Below are positions 1-5,711 of a DNA stretch of 6,000 nucleotides, in pieces. The position numbers and the translations under genes were made by a program. The stretch lies in NCBI GenBank assembly GCA_002449915.1, contig DJXY01000055.1, positions 3,251 through 9,250 on the forward strand, read 5' to 3'. The stretch comes from Oribacterium sp. UBA6992. GTDB lineage: Bacteria; Bacillota; Clostridia; Lachnospirales; Lachnospiraceae. The first letter of the stretch is position 1, and each line of letters opens with the position of its first letter. The notes under the pieces were generated by a model. That model was not told the DNA's origin and ran no database searches. It saw nothing but the letters and a program-made list of their open reading frames with translations.

Positions 1-1043
1 GTCTCGAGCCCCTCCGGATCCAGAATCCATTCGCCGAACATCTGATACCCGCCGCAGATTCCTAACAGGATGCAGCCCTTCTGGTAGGCACTGGAGATTT
101 TAGCTTCCAGACCATGCTGGCGAAGCCACATAAGATCTTCTATCGTATTTTTTGTGCCGGGGATGATGATCACATCCGGATTGCCAAGCTCCTTAGGAGA
201 TGAGACATAACGCACCGAGACCGATGGATCTGTGTCGAGAGCCTCAAAATCTGTAAAATTGGAAATCCTCGGCAGTCGGATCACGGCAATATCGATGTCA
301 CCATGGATGCTTTTATGAGACAGAACCTCTGAGAGAGAGTCTTCATCCTCAAGCTGCATATCCATGTATGGAACAACCCCCAGCACCTTTTTGTCTGCCT
401 TTGCTTCCAGCATACGAAGCCCGGGCGCAAGTATCCCCGGATCTCCCCGGAACTTGTTTATGATAAAGCCCTTAACCCGCTCTTTTTCTACCGGCTCCAG
501 CAAGACAAGCGTCCCGATGAGCTGGGCAAAGACTCCTCCGGGATCAATATTTCCGACCAGAAGCACAGGACTGTCGGTCATCCCGGCGAGCCCCATGTTA
601 ACAATATCATCCTCTTTAAGGTTGATTTCCGCAGGACTCCCTGCGCCCTCAATGACTATGATGTCATTCTGTTCCGAGAGCTCCTCATAGTCTTTAAGGA
701 TGACAGGGATCAGCTCTTTTTTGTACCGGAAATACTCCGAAGCACGCATATTTCCGACAACCTCTCCATTGACGATGACCTGTGATCCCATATCTCCGGT
801 CGGCTTCAAAAGGATCGGGTTCATCCTTACCGATGGTGCAATACCTGCCGCCTCCGCCTGTACCACCTGCGCCCTGCCCATTTCCAGTCCCTCTGACGTA
901 ATATAAGAATTTAGCGCCATATTCTGTGACTTAAACGGAGCAACCCGGTAGCCGTCCTGATGGAAGATACGGCAAAGTCCGGCGCAAAGGAAGCTTTTAC
1001 CGACATTGGACATCGTGCCCTGGATCATAATGGATTTTGCCAT
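1..1043 (-). CDS. cobQ: Cobyric acid synthase CobQ/CbiP, N-terminal 347 residues (3' end outside window)
   Basis: CobQ/CbiP uses glutamine and ATP to amidate side chains b, d, e and g of the adenosylated a,c-diamide, giving adenosylcobyric acid. The frame is open from the ATG at 1043 to the left edge, 347 of about 500 expected codons. The N-terminal dethiobiotin-synthetase-like domain shows the P-loop GTMSNVGKS (9-17), [11 protein letters not shown] (37-47), [13 protein letters not shown] near 128-140, and INKFRGD near 195-201. The C-terminal glutaminase domain begins with [22 protein letters not shown] follows, and the nucleophile elbow [10 protein letters not shown] holds Cys330, close to Cys333 in Salmonella numbering. 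The remaining triad residues lie outside the window. The usual DIDRGGVF segment reads NIDPGGVF here (165-172). The gene overlaps cobD by 19 nt with AAGGAG 5 nt upstream. In an anaerobic pathway the name cbiP is equally correct. Confidence 0.95.
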   Translation of the reverse strand, partial: MAKSIMIQGTMSNVGKSFLCAGLCRIFHQDGYRVAPFKSQNMALNSYITSEGLEMGRAQVVQAEAAGIAPSVRMNPILLKPTGDMGSQVIVNGEVVGNMRASEYFRYKKELIPVILKDYEELSEQNDIIVIEGAGSPAEINLKEDDIVNMGLAGMTDSPVLLVGNIDPGGVFAQLIGTLVLLEPVEKERVKGFIINKFRGDPGILAPGLRMLEAKADKKVLGVVPYMDMQLEDEDSLSEVLSHKSIHGDIDIAVIRLPRISNFTDFEALDTDPSVSVRYVSSPKELGNPDVIIIPGTKNTIEDLMWLRQHGLEAKISSAYQKGCILLGICGGYQMFGEWILDPEGLE

Positions 1044-2155
1044 ACAATCTCCTTCCATTTCCGGATCAGCATTTCATTTTCCGGATGCGTTTTCACACAG
1101 ATCCGGAAATATCTTGAGTCCAGTCCCGCATAATTTCCACAGGAGCGGATCAGAATGCCTTTTTCTCTGAGTTTTTCCTTTAAATCGAGACGACTTCGGA
1201 AGAATACATAATTCACAGAGCCGGGATAAACCTTCTCTGCAAGTCCATGCGACAATGCGTTCTCAAGGTACTCCCGCTCCTTCCTTACAAGTACTCTGGT
1301 CTCCGTTAAAAAATCCTCTGCGCCCAAAGCGGCAGTCCCAGCCATCTGTGCCGGGATCGACACATTCCATGGCTGCAGCACCCGGCGCATCTTATGAAGG
1401 ATCTCCCGGTTTCCTGATACCGCATATCCAAGTCTTAACCCCGGCATCCCGTAAATCTTGGTAAATGCACGGAAAATAATGAGGTTTTGATAGTTTTCCA
1501 GCTCTGAAAGCATACTGTATTCCTGCTCATCCGGAAGAAACGGCAGGAAGCATTCATCCATTGCAACCATAATATGATGTTTTTCCGTATAAGCAAGAAT
1601 CTCCTTCAGCACCGTTTTGCTAAGAAGCTGTCCCGTCGGATTATTGGGATTACAGAGAAACAGCATTCGCAGCTTGGGCGTCGTTTCTGCCAGTCTGCTT
1701 CCCTCCGGTCCATTTTTCGTACATGTTCCTGCGATATCCGGGTCCTTAAGAAGTACATCAATGACATCCTTACTCTGATCGACCCGGAATCCATTGCTCT
1801 CCTCTAAAAAGATCCTGTGCACGGATGCCCCGACAGCTGTAAGCGCAGCTTCGTATTCCTGAAAGCCGGGAGCCGGGACCCAGGCACTCTCCGGGCGGAA
1901 TCCGAGGCACAAGGCATAAATCAGCTCAGCAGCACCATTGCCCGGTAGGATCTCATCCTCCGGTATCCCATGAAACGCGGAAATCGCCTTTACCAGCGTT
2001 TCCGACTTCCAGTCCGGATAATGCACGGACCTTCGGATCCCCGTAATAGCCGCCTCAATCGCAGCCTCAGGCATCCCCAGAGGATTGATATTTGCCGAGA
2101 AGTCCATCTCAATATTGTCGCGGTAAATATCACCGCCATGCACATATGTTTCCAT
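1025..2155 (-). CDS. cobD: L-threonine-O-3-phosphate decarboxylase CobD (PLP-dependent)
   Basis: CobD decarboxylates threonine phosphate to (R)-1-amino-2-propanol phosphate, the linker that CbiB attaches to the corrinoid. The 376-residue product belongs to the class I/II aminotransferase fold. HGGDIYR at 6-12 and [10 protein letters not shown] at 18-27 are the CobD-type N-terminus, and [11 protein letters not shown] lies at 70-80. CNPNNPTG is at 168-175, Asp200 in AMDECF is expected to hold the PLP ring nitrogen, and Lys233 in [14 protein letters not shown] should be the Schiff-base lysine. RICVKT (351-356) contains the likely carboxylate-binding arginine. Residues around 140-160 look like a polar insertion before the CNPNNPTG strand and may explain the slightly long size (family about 360). 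The start is fixed: an in-frame TAG lies three codons upstream and the HGG motif requires an early start. No Shine-Dalgarno is visible before it. A histidinol-phosphate aminotransferase is the alternative, but context and the N-terminus favour CobD. Confidence 0.93.
   Translation of the reverse strand: METYVHGGDIYRDNIEMDFSANINPLGMPEAAIEAAITGIRRSVHYPDWKSETLVKAISAFHGIPEDEILPGNGAAELIYALCLGFRPESAWVPAPGFQEYEAALTAVGASVHRIFLEESNGFRVDQSKDVIDVLLKDPDIAGTCTKNGPEGSRLAETTPKLRMLFLCNPNNPTGQLLSKTVLKEILAYTEKHHIMVAMDECFLPFLPDEQEYSMLSELENYQNLIIFRAFTKIYGMPGLRLGYAVSGNREILHKMRRVLQPWNVSIPAQMAGTAALGAEDFLTETRVLVRKEREYLENALSHGLAEKVYPGSVNYVFFRSRLDLKEKLREKGILIRSCGNYAGLDSRYFRICVKTHPENEMLIRKWKEIVWQNPL
1049..1054 (-). promoter_or_regulatory. 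Ribosome binding site of cobQ inside the 3' end of cobD
   Basis: AAGGAG on the minus strand lies 5 nt before the cobQ ATG (1041-1043), within the cobD codons for Trp-Lys-Glu. The cobQ start lies upstream of the cobD stop, so ribosomes finishing cobD pass over this site. This fits coupled translation. Confidence 0.75.
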
Positions 2156-2161
2156 CGCTTT

Positions 2162-2197
2162 GTTCTAAATATAATTCTAAATGTGATTCTGAATATG
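2162..2197 (-). repeat. Imperfect 12-bp tandem repeat (three units) just upstream of cobD
   Basis: On the plus strand three adjacent 12-nt units, at 2162-2173, 2174-2185 and 2186-2197, read GTTCTAAATATA, ATTCTAAATGTG and ATTCTGAATATG. Neighbouring units differ at two or three positions. They are AT-rich, non-coding, and end six nt before the cobD start codon, so in mRNA they form most of the proximal leader. The last unit also supplies an in-frame stop (2165-2167) upstream of cobD. The repeat differs in length and sequence from the 15-bp repeat at the end of cbiB about 50 nt away. Confidence 0.7.
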
Positions 2198-2223
2198 CTT
2201 CAAAAACATGTTCCATGTGACAA

Positions 2224-2249
2224 ATTATAAGCTTAAGGCACCCCGTCAA
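2224..2249 (-). promoter_or_regulatory. Weak candidate promoter in the cbiB-cobD gap
   Basis: On the minus strand TTGACG (2244-2249), overlapping the cbiB stop, is followed 14 nt later by a perfect TATAAT (2224-2229). Both hexamers fit the sigma-A consensus, but the 14-nt spacer is shorter than the usual 16-18, and there is no TG extension before the -10. If active it would give cobD and cobQ their own transcript with a leader of roughly 60 nt. The AT-rich setting makes a chance TATAAT quite likely. Confidence 0.25.
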
Positions 2250-3310
2250 TATAAAAAATATCCCGGCGCAAGAAGATCTGGTGCAAGAAATCCTGATGCA
2301 AGAAGTCTTGGTATAATAAAATCTGGTACAAGCAGACGTAGTATCAAGAGGATCACGATCGCCTGAAACAGACCGAGAAACGCCGTCATAAACATCAGCC
2401 GATTGGCACGGACAATATCCTCCGGTTCAATTTCCCGTAGAGCCTCCCCAAGTACCGGCTTATGCACAAGCTTGCCGAAATACTGCGCATCTCCTGCAAG
2501 ACTTATATCGAGCGCACCGGCACATGCCGCTTCCGTATGCGCTGAATTGGGACTTTTATGTTTCTTTCGGTCCCTAAGAAGGATTTTCCACGCATTTTTA
2601 CCATCCAACCGGAGCAGAAACGACGCCTCAACCATCAAAAGCCCGGAAAGTCTTGCAGGGATGAAATTAAAAAGATCATCCAGACGAGCGGCTGCCGTAC
2701 CGAAATACCAGTACCGGTCATTGCGATAGCCGATCATGGAATCCATCGTATTCACCGCCTTATATATAACTCCGCCGATCGGTCCCAAAAGGATCATGTA
2801 AAATAACGGTGCGATCACCCCATCGGATGTGTTTTCCGCTACCGTTTCTACCGCTGCCCTGATGATGCCGGCTTTTGACAGCACAGCCGTATCCCTCCCG
2901 ACAATGCCGGATACCGCCTTCCGGGCATCTTCAAGCTTATCCCTTTTCAGTGCGTCATAGACCTTCATGCTCTCCTGGTATAAGGATTTCGCCGCGAGCA
3001 TTTGATAAGAGATCCAGACAGATAAAAGTCTGGCTAAAAAAGGATGCAGACTTCCGGCTGCAAACAATAAAGCTACGGTAATGCCGGCAGAGATCGCCGG
3101 CACAAGCAGCGCAACTATAAAACCCGCGATTCTTTTTTTCCATGGATCTGCTTCTTTTTCCGGGCGAATGTGTAGCATGCGGCGAAGCACGTGTTCCAGG
3201 AGTTGAATCAGTGCCCCCATCGCCTGCACCGGATGATAAAGCACATGCGGGTCTCCCAGTAAAAGATCCAGGAGCGATGCAAGAAGCAGAATTATAATAC
3301 GATCTTTCAT
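2246..3310 (-). CDS. cbiB: Adenosylcobinamide-phosphate synthase CbiB (CobD in the aerobic naming), with an extended C-terminal repeat tail
   Basis: CbiB is a membrane protein that condenses adenosylcobyric acid with aminopropanol phosphate to give adenosylcobinamide phosphate. The product is 354 residues against about 310-320 usually. Family blocks are all present: LLDLLLGDPHVLYHPVQAMG at 13-32, VETVAENTSDGVIAPLFY at 154-171, NTMDSMIGYRNDRYWYFG at 187-204, ARLDDLFNFIPARL at 208-221, SPNSAHTEAACAGAL at 253-267, and EDIVRANRLM at 297-306. Hydrophobic spans lie near 3-18, 62-88, 164-184 and 307-328. The protein then continues for about 30 residues as a five-residue repeat (325-354, described separately), which has no counterpart I know in CbiB. 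The start overlaps the phosphatase stop by 4 nt, and AAGGTGA lies about 10 nt upstream, a slightly long spacing. In other bacteria this protein is called CobD; it is unrelated to the neighbouring decarboxylase CobD. Confidence 0.95.
   Translation of the reverse strand: MKDRIIILLLASLLDLLLGDPHVLYHPVQAMGALIQLLEHVLRRMLHIRPEKEADPWKKRIAGFIVALLVPAISAGITVALLFAAGSLHPFLARLLSVWISYQMLAAKSLYQESMKVYDALKRDKLEDARKAVSGIVGRDTAVLSKAGIIRAAVETVAENTSDGVIAPLFYMILLGPIGGVIYKAVNTMDSMIGYRNDRYWYFGTAAARLDDLFNFIPARLSGLLMVEASFLLRLDGKNAWKILLRDRKKHKSPNSAHTEAACAGALDISLAGDAQYFGKLVHKPVLGEALREIEPEDIVRANRLMFMTAFLGLFQAIVILLILRLLVPDFIIPRLLASGFLAPDLLAPGYFLY
2249..2338 (-). repeat. Degenerate 15-bp tandem repeat encoding a pentapeptide-periodic tail at the end of cbiB
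   Basis: Six consecutive 15-nt units fill the last 30 codons of cbiB up to its stop. In protein terms each unit reads roughly (D/G/R)-(L/F/Y)-(L/I/F)-(A/V/I/L)-(P/S/Y), for example DFIIP, GFLAP and DLLAP. On the plus strand the middle units look like GGTGCAAGAAATCCT with a few changes each. The four units at 2264-2323 are the most alike; the first and last are more diverged. The period is exactly five codons, so copy-number change would not shift the frame. Divergence between copies suggests an old expansion rather than a recent one. It follows directly on the last predicted membrane helix of CbiB. Confidence 0.8.
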
Positions 3311-3969
3311 TTACGTAACGTCACCTTTGTAATTTCCGTAAGCACCGGCAGCCCATTTTCCATACATGCGTTCATACGATAGCCCTCAAGACATCCGCAC
3401 ATCCAGTCAAAATACGACCGCCGCGGACACGAAAATCGGTCCAGAATCCCCATGATTGTCCCGCCATGCACGACAAAGCAGATGGTTTTAACATTCGAAT
3501 GCCATAATTCCTGCAGTATATCACAAAATCCGTCACTTACACGAGTAATAAATTCCGCCTTGCTCTCTCCCTCCGGAAACGGGAGTTCTCCTCCGGAGTC
3601 AATGAAGTGCTGATAATATGCCTGTTTTTCAGGATCTGACATCAGACTCTCATAGTTTTCATATTCAAACGCGCCAAAATCCATTTCGCTAAGGCATTCT
3701 CTTACCATGACATCATGGTCCCGCAGCTCCGGCAGCAGGACCTCCGCCGTCTCCATGCAGCGCTTCCTGGGGCTAAGCACCAAACTGGTACTTTCCGGGT
3801 CAAACTCCCTTAAAAGACATTCGCGATGCGTCACACGGAAAGCTTTAAGTAAGGTTTCCTCCGATGGCAGGATGCTTTCCTCCGTATAAGAGAGATAGCG
3901 GTGCTCAAGATTTCCTTTCGTCATGCCATGCCGTATAAGATATATGCCCCGCGTACTTTGATTCATCAT
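3307..3969 (-). CDS. cobC: Histidine phosphatase family protein, probable CobC (alpha-ribazole/adenosylcobalamin 5'-phosphate phosphatase)
   Basis: This is a 220-residue member of the phosphoglycerate mutase-like histidine phosphatase family. YLIRHGMTKGN at 10-20 holds the phospho-accepting His14 beside Arg13. LSPRKRCMETA at 65-75 supplies the conserved arginine. Glu95 in ECLSEMDFG fits the proton donor, and VVHGGTIMG at 166-174 gives the second catalytic histidine, His168. The family is broad, so the role rests on context: it lies between cobS and cbiB, as expected for CobC, which removes the 5'-phosphate from alpha-ribazole phosphate or adenosylcobalamin phosphate. The start is one of two adjacent ATGs (3969 or 3966). 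The GGGGA upstream is 4 nt from the first and 7 nt from the second, so 3966 may be the real one. The stop overlaps the cbiB ATG as ATGA. The protein is predicted cytoplasmic. Confidence 0.85.
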   Translation of the reverse strand: MMNQSTRGIYLIRHGMTKGNLEHRYLSYTEESILPSEETLLKAFRVTHRECLLREFDPESTSLVLSPRKRCMETAEVLLPELRDHDVMVRECLSEMDFGAFEYENYESLMSDPEKQAYYQHFIDSGGELPFPEGESKAEFITRVSDGFCDILQELWHSNVKTICFVVHGGTIMGILDRFSCPRRSYFDWMCGCLEGYRMNACMENGLPVLTEITKVTLRK

Positions 3970-4004
3970 TGTTTCCCCACTTATGATCAGAAGCTAACTC
4001 CCGG

Positions 4005-4334
4005 CTATTTTATCTTCATCGCAATCCCGGCGAGCACCCGGTAAACCGATTCCGCATGCTCTGCAAGATAACCGTTGACCCTGCCGTCCGTCTCGCGGTA
4101 CGCTCTCTCCCACGGGTCCATCGGAACAATCCCGCAGCCGATCTCATCCGTGATGATAAGAAGCTGCTCATCACCCTGTAAAAGCAGCTTCTCAGCCTCC
4201 TGCATCGGGTCAAGACCGTCCAGCATCTGCTTACGTACCGTTTCCTGGTATTGCTCCACTACCTTGTATTCCGGAAATTCTTTAGCTGCGAATGCTTTTT
4301 TTCCCTGGCTCTTACCGCCGATGATCAGTATCAT
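4005..4334 (-). CDS. Short CobU-like P-loop protein (second, reduced adenosylcobinamide kinase/guanylyltransferase family member)
   Basis: This 109-residue protein resembles the two ends of CobU without its middle. MILIIGGKSQGKK carries a Walker A-like GGKSQGK at residues 6-12. IITDEIGCGIVPMDPWER at 60-77 matches the CobU C-terminal block (SNE-GxGIVP in typical CobU). The following GRVNGYLAEHAESVYRVLAGIAMKIK segment matches the GRLNQxLA...VAGIP end. The IAT...HR.RR region that carries the GMP-accepting histidine in full-length CobU is absent. Guanylyltransferase activity is therefore unlikely; kinase, nucleotide-sensing or partner-protein roles are possible. It lies 22 nt after cobS, with AGAGGA about 7 nt before its ATG, and 35 nt before the phosphatase gene. 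An intact frame with its own ribosome binding site argues against a decayed gene. I recall similar short proteins in clostridial cobalamin operons, but the function is not known to me. Confidence 0.75.
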   Translation of the reverse strand: MILIIGGKSQGKKAFAAKEFPEYKVVEQYQETVRKQMLDGLDPMQEAEKLLLQGDEQLLIITDEIGCGIVPMDPWERAYRETDGRVNGYLAEHAESVYRVLAGIAMKIK

Positions 4335-4356
4335 ACATCATCCTCTCTATATATAC

Positions 4357-5130
4357 TTACTGCAGAAATGTAAGCAGCACTCCTCGTAATAATGAAACAA
4401 TAGTCACCAAAATCAGCATCCAGAGCTCACAGAGACTTAAAAAATATCCGGCAAGATCCCCCGTCGTACCTCCGAAGCTCTGCTGGGACATGAACCAGTA
4501 ATAGAGAAACACAAGCATCGCAGACACCATCGCCGCAGCTCCGAGAAGCGGATCCATATAGAGCAGGACAAGAAGCATTACGATAAGCTCCATAAGGAGG
4601 ATCCGGTAGACTCTCCTGTCTGCTGCATCGGCAAAGCTCCGAAGCGTGCCATCCTTTTTAGCCTTTGGGAAGCGAACCACCGAGATTCCGGATAAAATCC
4701 TTGATAAGGCGTAGGATGCAGCAATGATCTTTACAGTATCAGCATCCGCCGCCTGCAAAAATGCATACTCCAGCACAAGATAAAACGCTCCGAAGATTAC
4801 CGCAAAGGCACCACAATGCGGATCCTTAAGGATTTGCAGTTTCTCTTCCCTTGTACGGAAGCTCTTGATCGCATCAATCGTATCTAAAAATCCATCCATG
4901 TGAATCCCTCCGGTAACCAGCAACGGTACCGCAAGGAGCACAGCGGCTCTTATGGATCCGGGGAAGCTCAGAAAAATCATAAGCTTATATAAAAGCACAC
5001 TCAGAACCCCGATGACTGCCCCGACCAGAGGAAAAAAACACATACTGTACTTCATGCTTTCTCTGCTCCACGAAACCCTTGGCATAGGTATCCTGGAATA
5101 CATGGAAAACGCGATAATCATCGATTTCAT
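4357..5130 (-). CDS. cobS: Adenosylcobinamide-GDP ribazoletransferase (cobalamin synthase) CobS
   Basis: CobS is an integral membrane enzyme that joins adenosylcobinamide-GDP to alpha-ribazole (phosphate), releasing GMP and giving adenosylcobalamin (phosphate). From the ATG at 5130 the product is 257 residues, typical for the family (about 250). GGIHMDGFLDTID at 74-86 is the acidic CobS signature, followed by ILKDPHCGAFA at 100-110. GGTTGDLAGYF at 220-230 is the second conserved motif. Hydrophobic segments lie near 33-55, 62-73, 110-125, 176-191, 196-213 and 237-255. An upstream GTG at 5145 is in frame and would add five residues, but the ATG is preferred. It has AAAGGA five nt upstream, it starts 2 nt after the cobU stop, and MKSMIIAFSMYSRIPMP looks like the normal family N-terminus. 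Expression is probably coupled to cobU. Confidence 0.95.
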   Translation of the reverse strand: MKSMIIAFSMYSRIPMPRVSWSRESMKYSMCFFPLVGAVIGVLSVLLYKLMIFLSFPGSIRAAVLLAVPLLVTGGIHMDGFLDTIDAIKSFRTREEKLQILKDPHCGAFAVIFGAFYLVLEYAFLQAADADTVKIIAASYALSRILSGISVVRFPKAKKDGTLRSFADAADRRVYRILLMELIVMLLVLLYMDPLLGAAAMVSAMLVFLYYWFMSQQSFGGTTGDLAGYFLSLCELWMLILVTIVSLLRGVLLTFLQ

Positions 5131-5132
5131 TT

Positions 5133-5711
5133 TTATCCTTTCCACCGGATCGGAATGCCGGCGACAACCTCTGTTACCGTTGCCGCCTCTTGTCCGATGC
5201 CTTGGTTGAGCCTTCCGAGCAGCGAAATATATCTCTCCGTATCAGGATCGTACCTGATCCCATCCGAGAAAATCTCATTACTGACAATCACAAGCTCCTT
5301 AGCCTGCCTGGAGAGTGCTGTAATCGGTGTAAGCAACGTTTCCTCCGCCCTCATCCAAAGCCGGTCCTTATCATATTTCATATGCCCGGCGGGGAGAAAC
5401 ATTTCATTGGCTAAAAGATTAGAGAGATCCTCCAGCAAAATATACGACTTTGACAAACACGTTGTTTCCGCGCCGGAGGCATTCGCATCAATGTCCGGCA
5501 AAATTTCCCACTCCAGGGTTTTAAATCCCATGCCGGCTCGCTGCTCCCGGTGCCGTTGGATCCGCCGGATGGTCTCCGGATCCTGATTCCGATGCATAGT
5601 TGCAATATAGATCTTTTTTGCTTCCGGAACCTGTACTGCAAATTTCTGTATCAAATGCTCTGCATAGCCTGACTTGCCGGATCCGGCTCCGCCGGTAATA
5701 AGATGTATCAT
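5133..5711 (-). CDS. cobU: Bifunctional adenosylcobinamide kinase / adenosylcobinamide-phosphate guanylyltransferase CobU
   Basis: CobU phosphorylates adenosylcobinamide and then transfers GMP from GTP to give adenosylcobinamide-GDP, the CobS substrate. The 192-residue product has the usual family length (about 180). It shows the P-loop GGAGSGKS at residues 7-14. IATMHRNQDPE follows at 37-47, then the RIQRHREQR segment, whose His54 matches the GMP-accepting histidine of Salmonella CobU (His46). VSNEIFSDGIRYD at 143-155 and GRLNQ at 166-170 are family C-terminal signatures, and it ends VVAGIPIRWKG. Both kinase and transferase residues are present, so this copy looks fully functional, unlike the short relative at 4005-4334. 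The start ATG overlaps the cobT stop by 4 nt and follows an AGGAG at 5717-5721 with a 5-nt spacer. The protein is predicted cytoplasmic. Confidence 0.96.
   Translation of the reverse strand: MIHLITGGAGSGKSGYAEHLIQKFAVQVPEAKKIYIATMHRNQDPETIRRIQRHREQRAGMGFKTLEWEILPDIDANASGAETTCLSKSYILLEDLSNLLANEMFLPAGHMKYDKDRLWMRAEETLLTPITALSRQAKELVIVSNEIFSDGIRYDPDTERYISLLGRLNQGIGQEAATVTEVVAGIPIRWKG
5136..5141 (-). promoter_or_regulatory. Ribosome binding site that decides the cobS start
   Basis: On the minus strand AAAGGA is followed by the 5-nt spacer TAAAA and then ATG (5128-5130). The site overlaps the last codons of cobU, whose TAA stop lies in the spacer. It favours the ATG at 5130 over the in-frame GTG at 5145, because the GTG would lie upstream of this site. 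Termination of cobU next to the cobS start suggests reinitiation or coupling. Confidence 0.7.

Noticed and set aside
364..906. Open frames on the plus strand opposite cobQ
   Set aside because: They are antisense to a gene with clear catalytic motifs, are rich in Ser/Pro from reading complementary codons, and show no ribosome binding site or recognisable domain.
2206..2218. Inverted repeat ACATG-TTC-CATGT as an operator or terminator hairpin
   Set aside because: The 5-bp arms are AT-rich with a 3-nt loop and no following T-run; this is too short to support either call.
2249..2338. Membership of the CbiB tail in the pentapeptide-repeat (quinolone-resistance Qnr-like) family
   Set aside because: That family has A(D/N)LXX units forming a right-handed helix. 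Here the units have a proline at the fifth position and no regular A-D/N-L order, so only the period agrees.
2162..2338. CRISPR array
   Set aside because: The repeats are 12 or 15 bp, directly adjacent without spacers, and one set is coding.
4005..4334. The CobU-like gene as a deleted or frameshifted pseudogene
   Set aside because: The frame is intact, both conserved ends are kept, and it has its own ribosome binding site and stop. The short form fits a compact family rather than decay.
5155..5586. A 143-codon plus-strand open frame opposite cobU
   Set aside because: It is the longest plus-strand frame but lies wholly antisense to CobU, has low-complexity Ser-rich content and no family resemblance.
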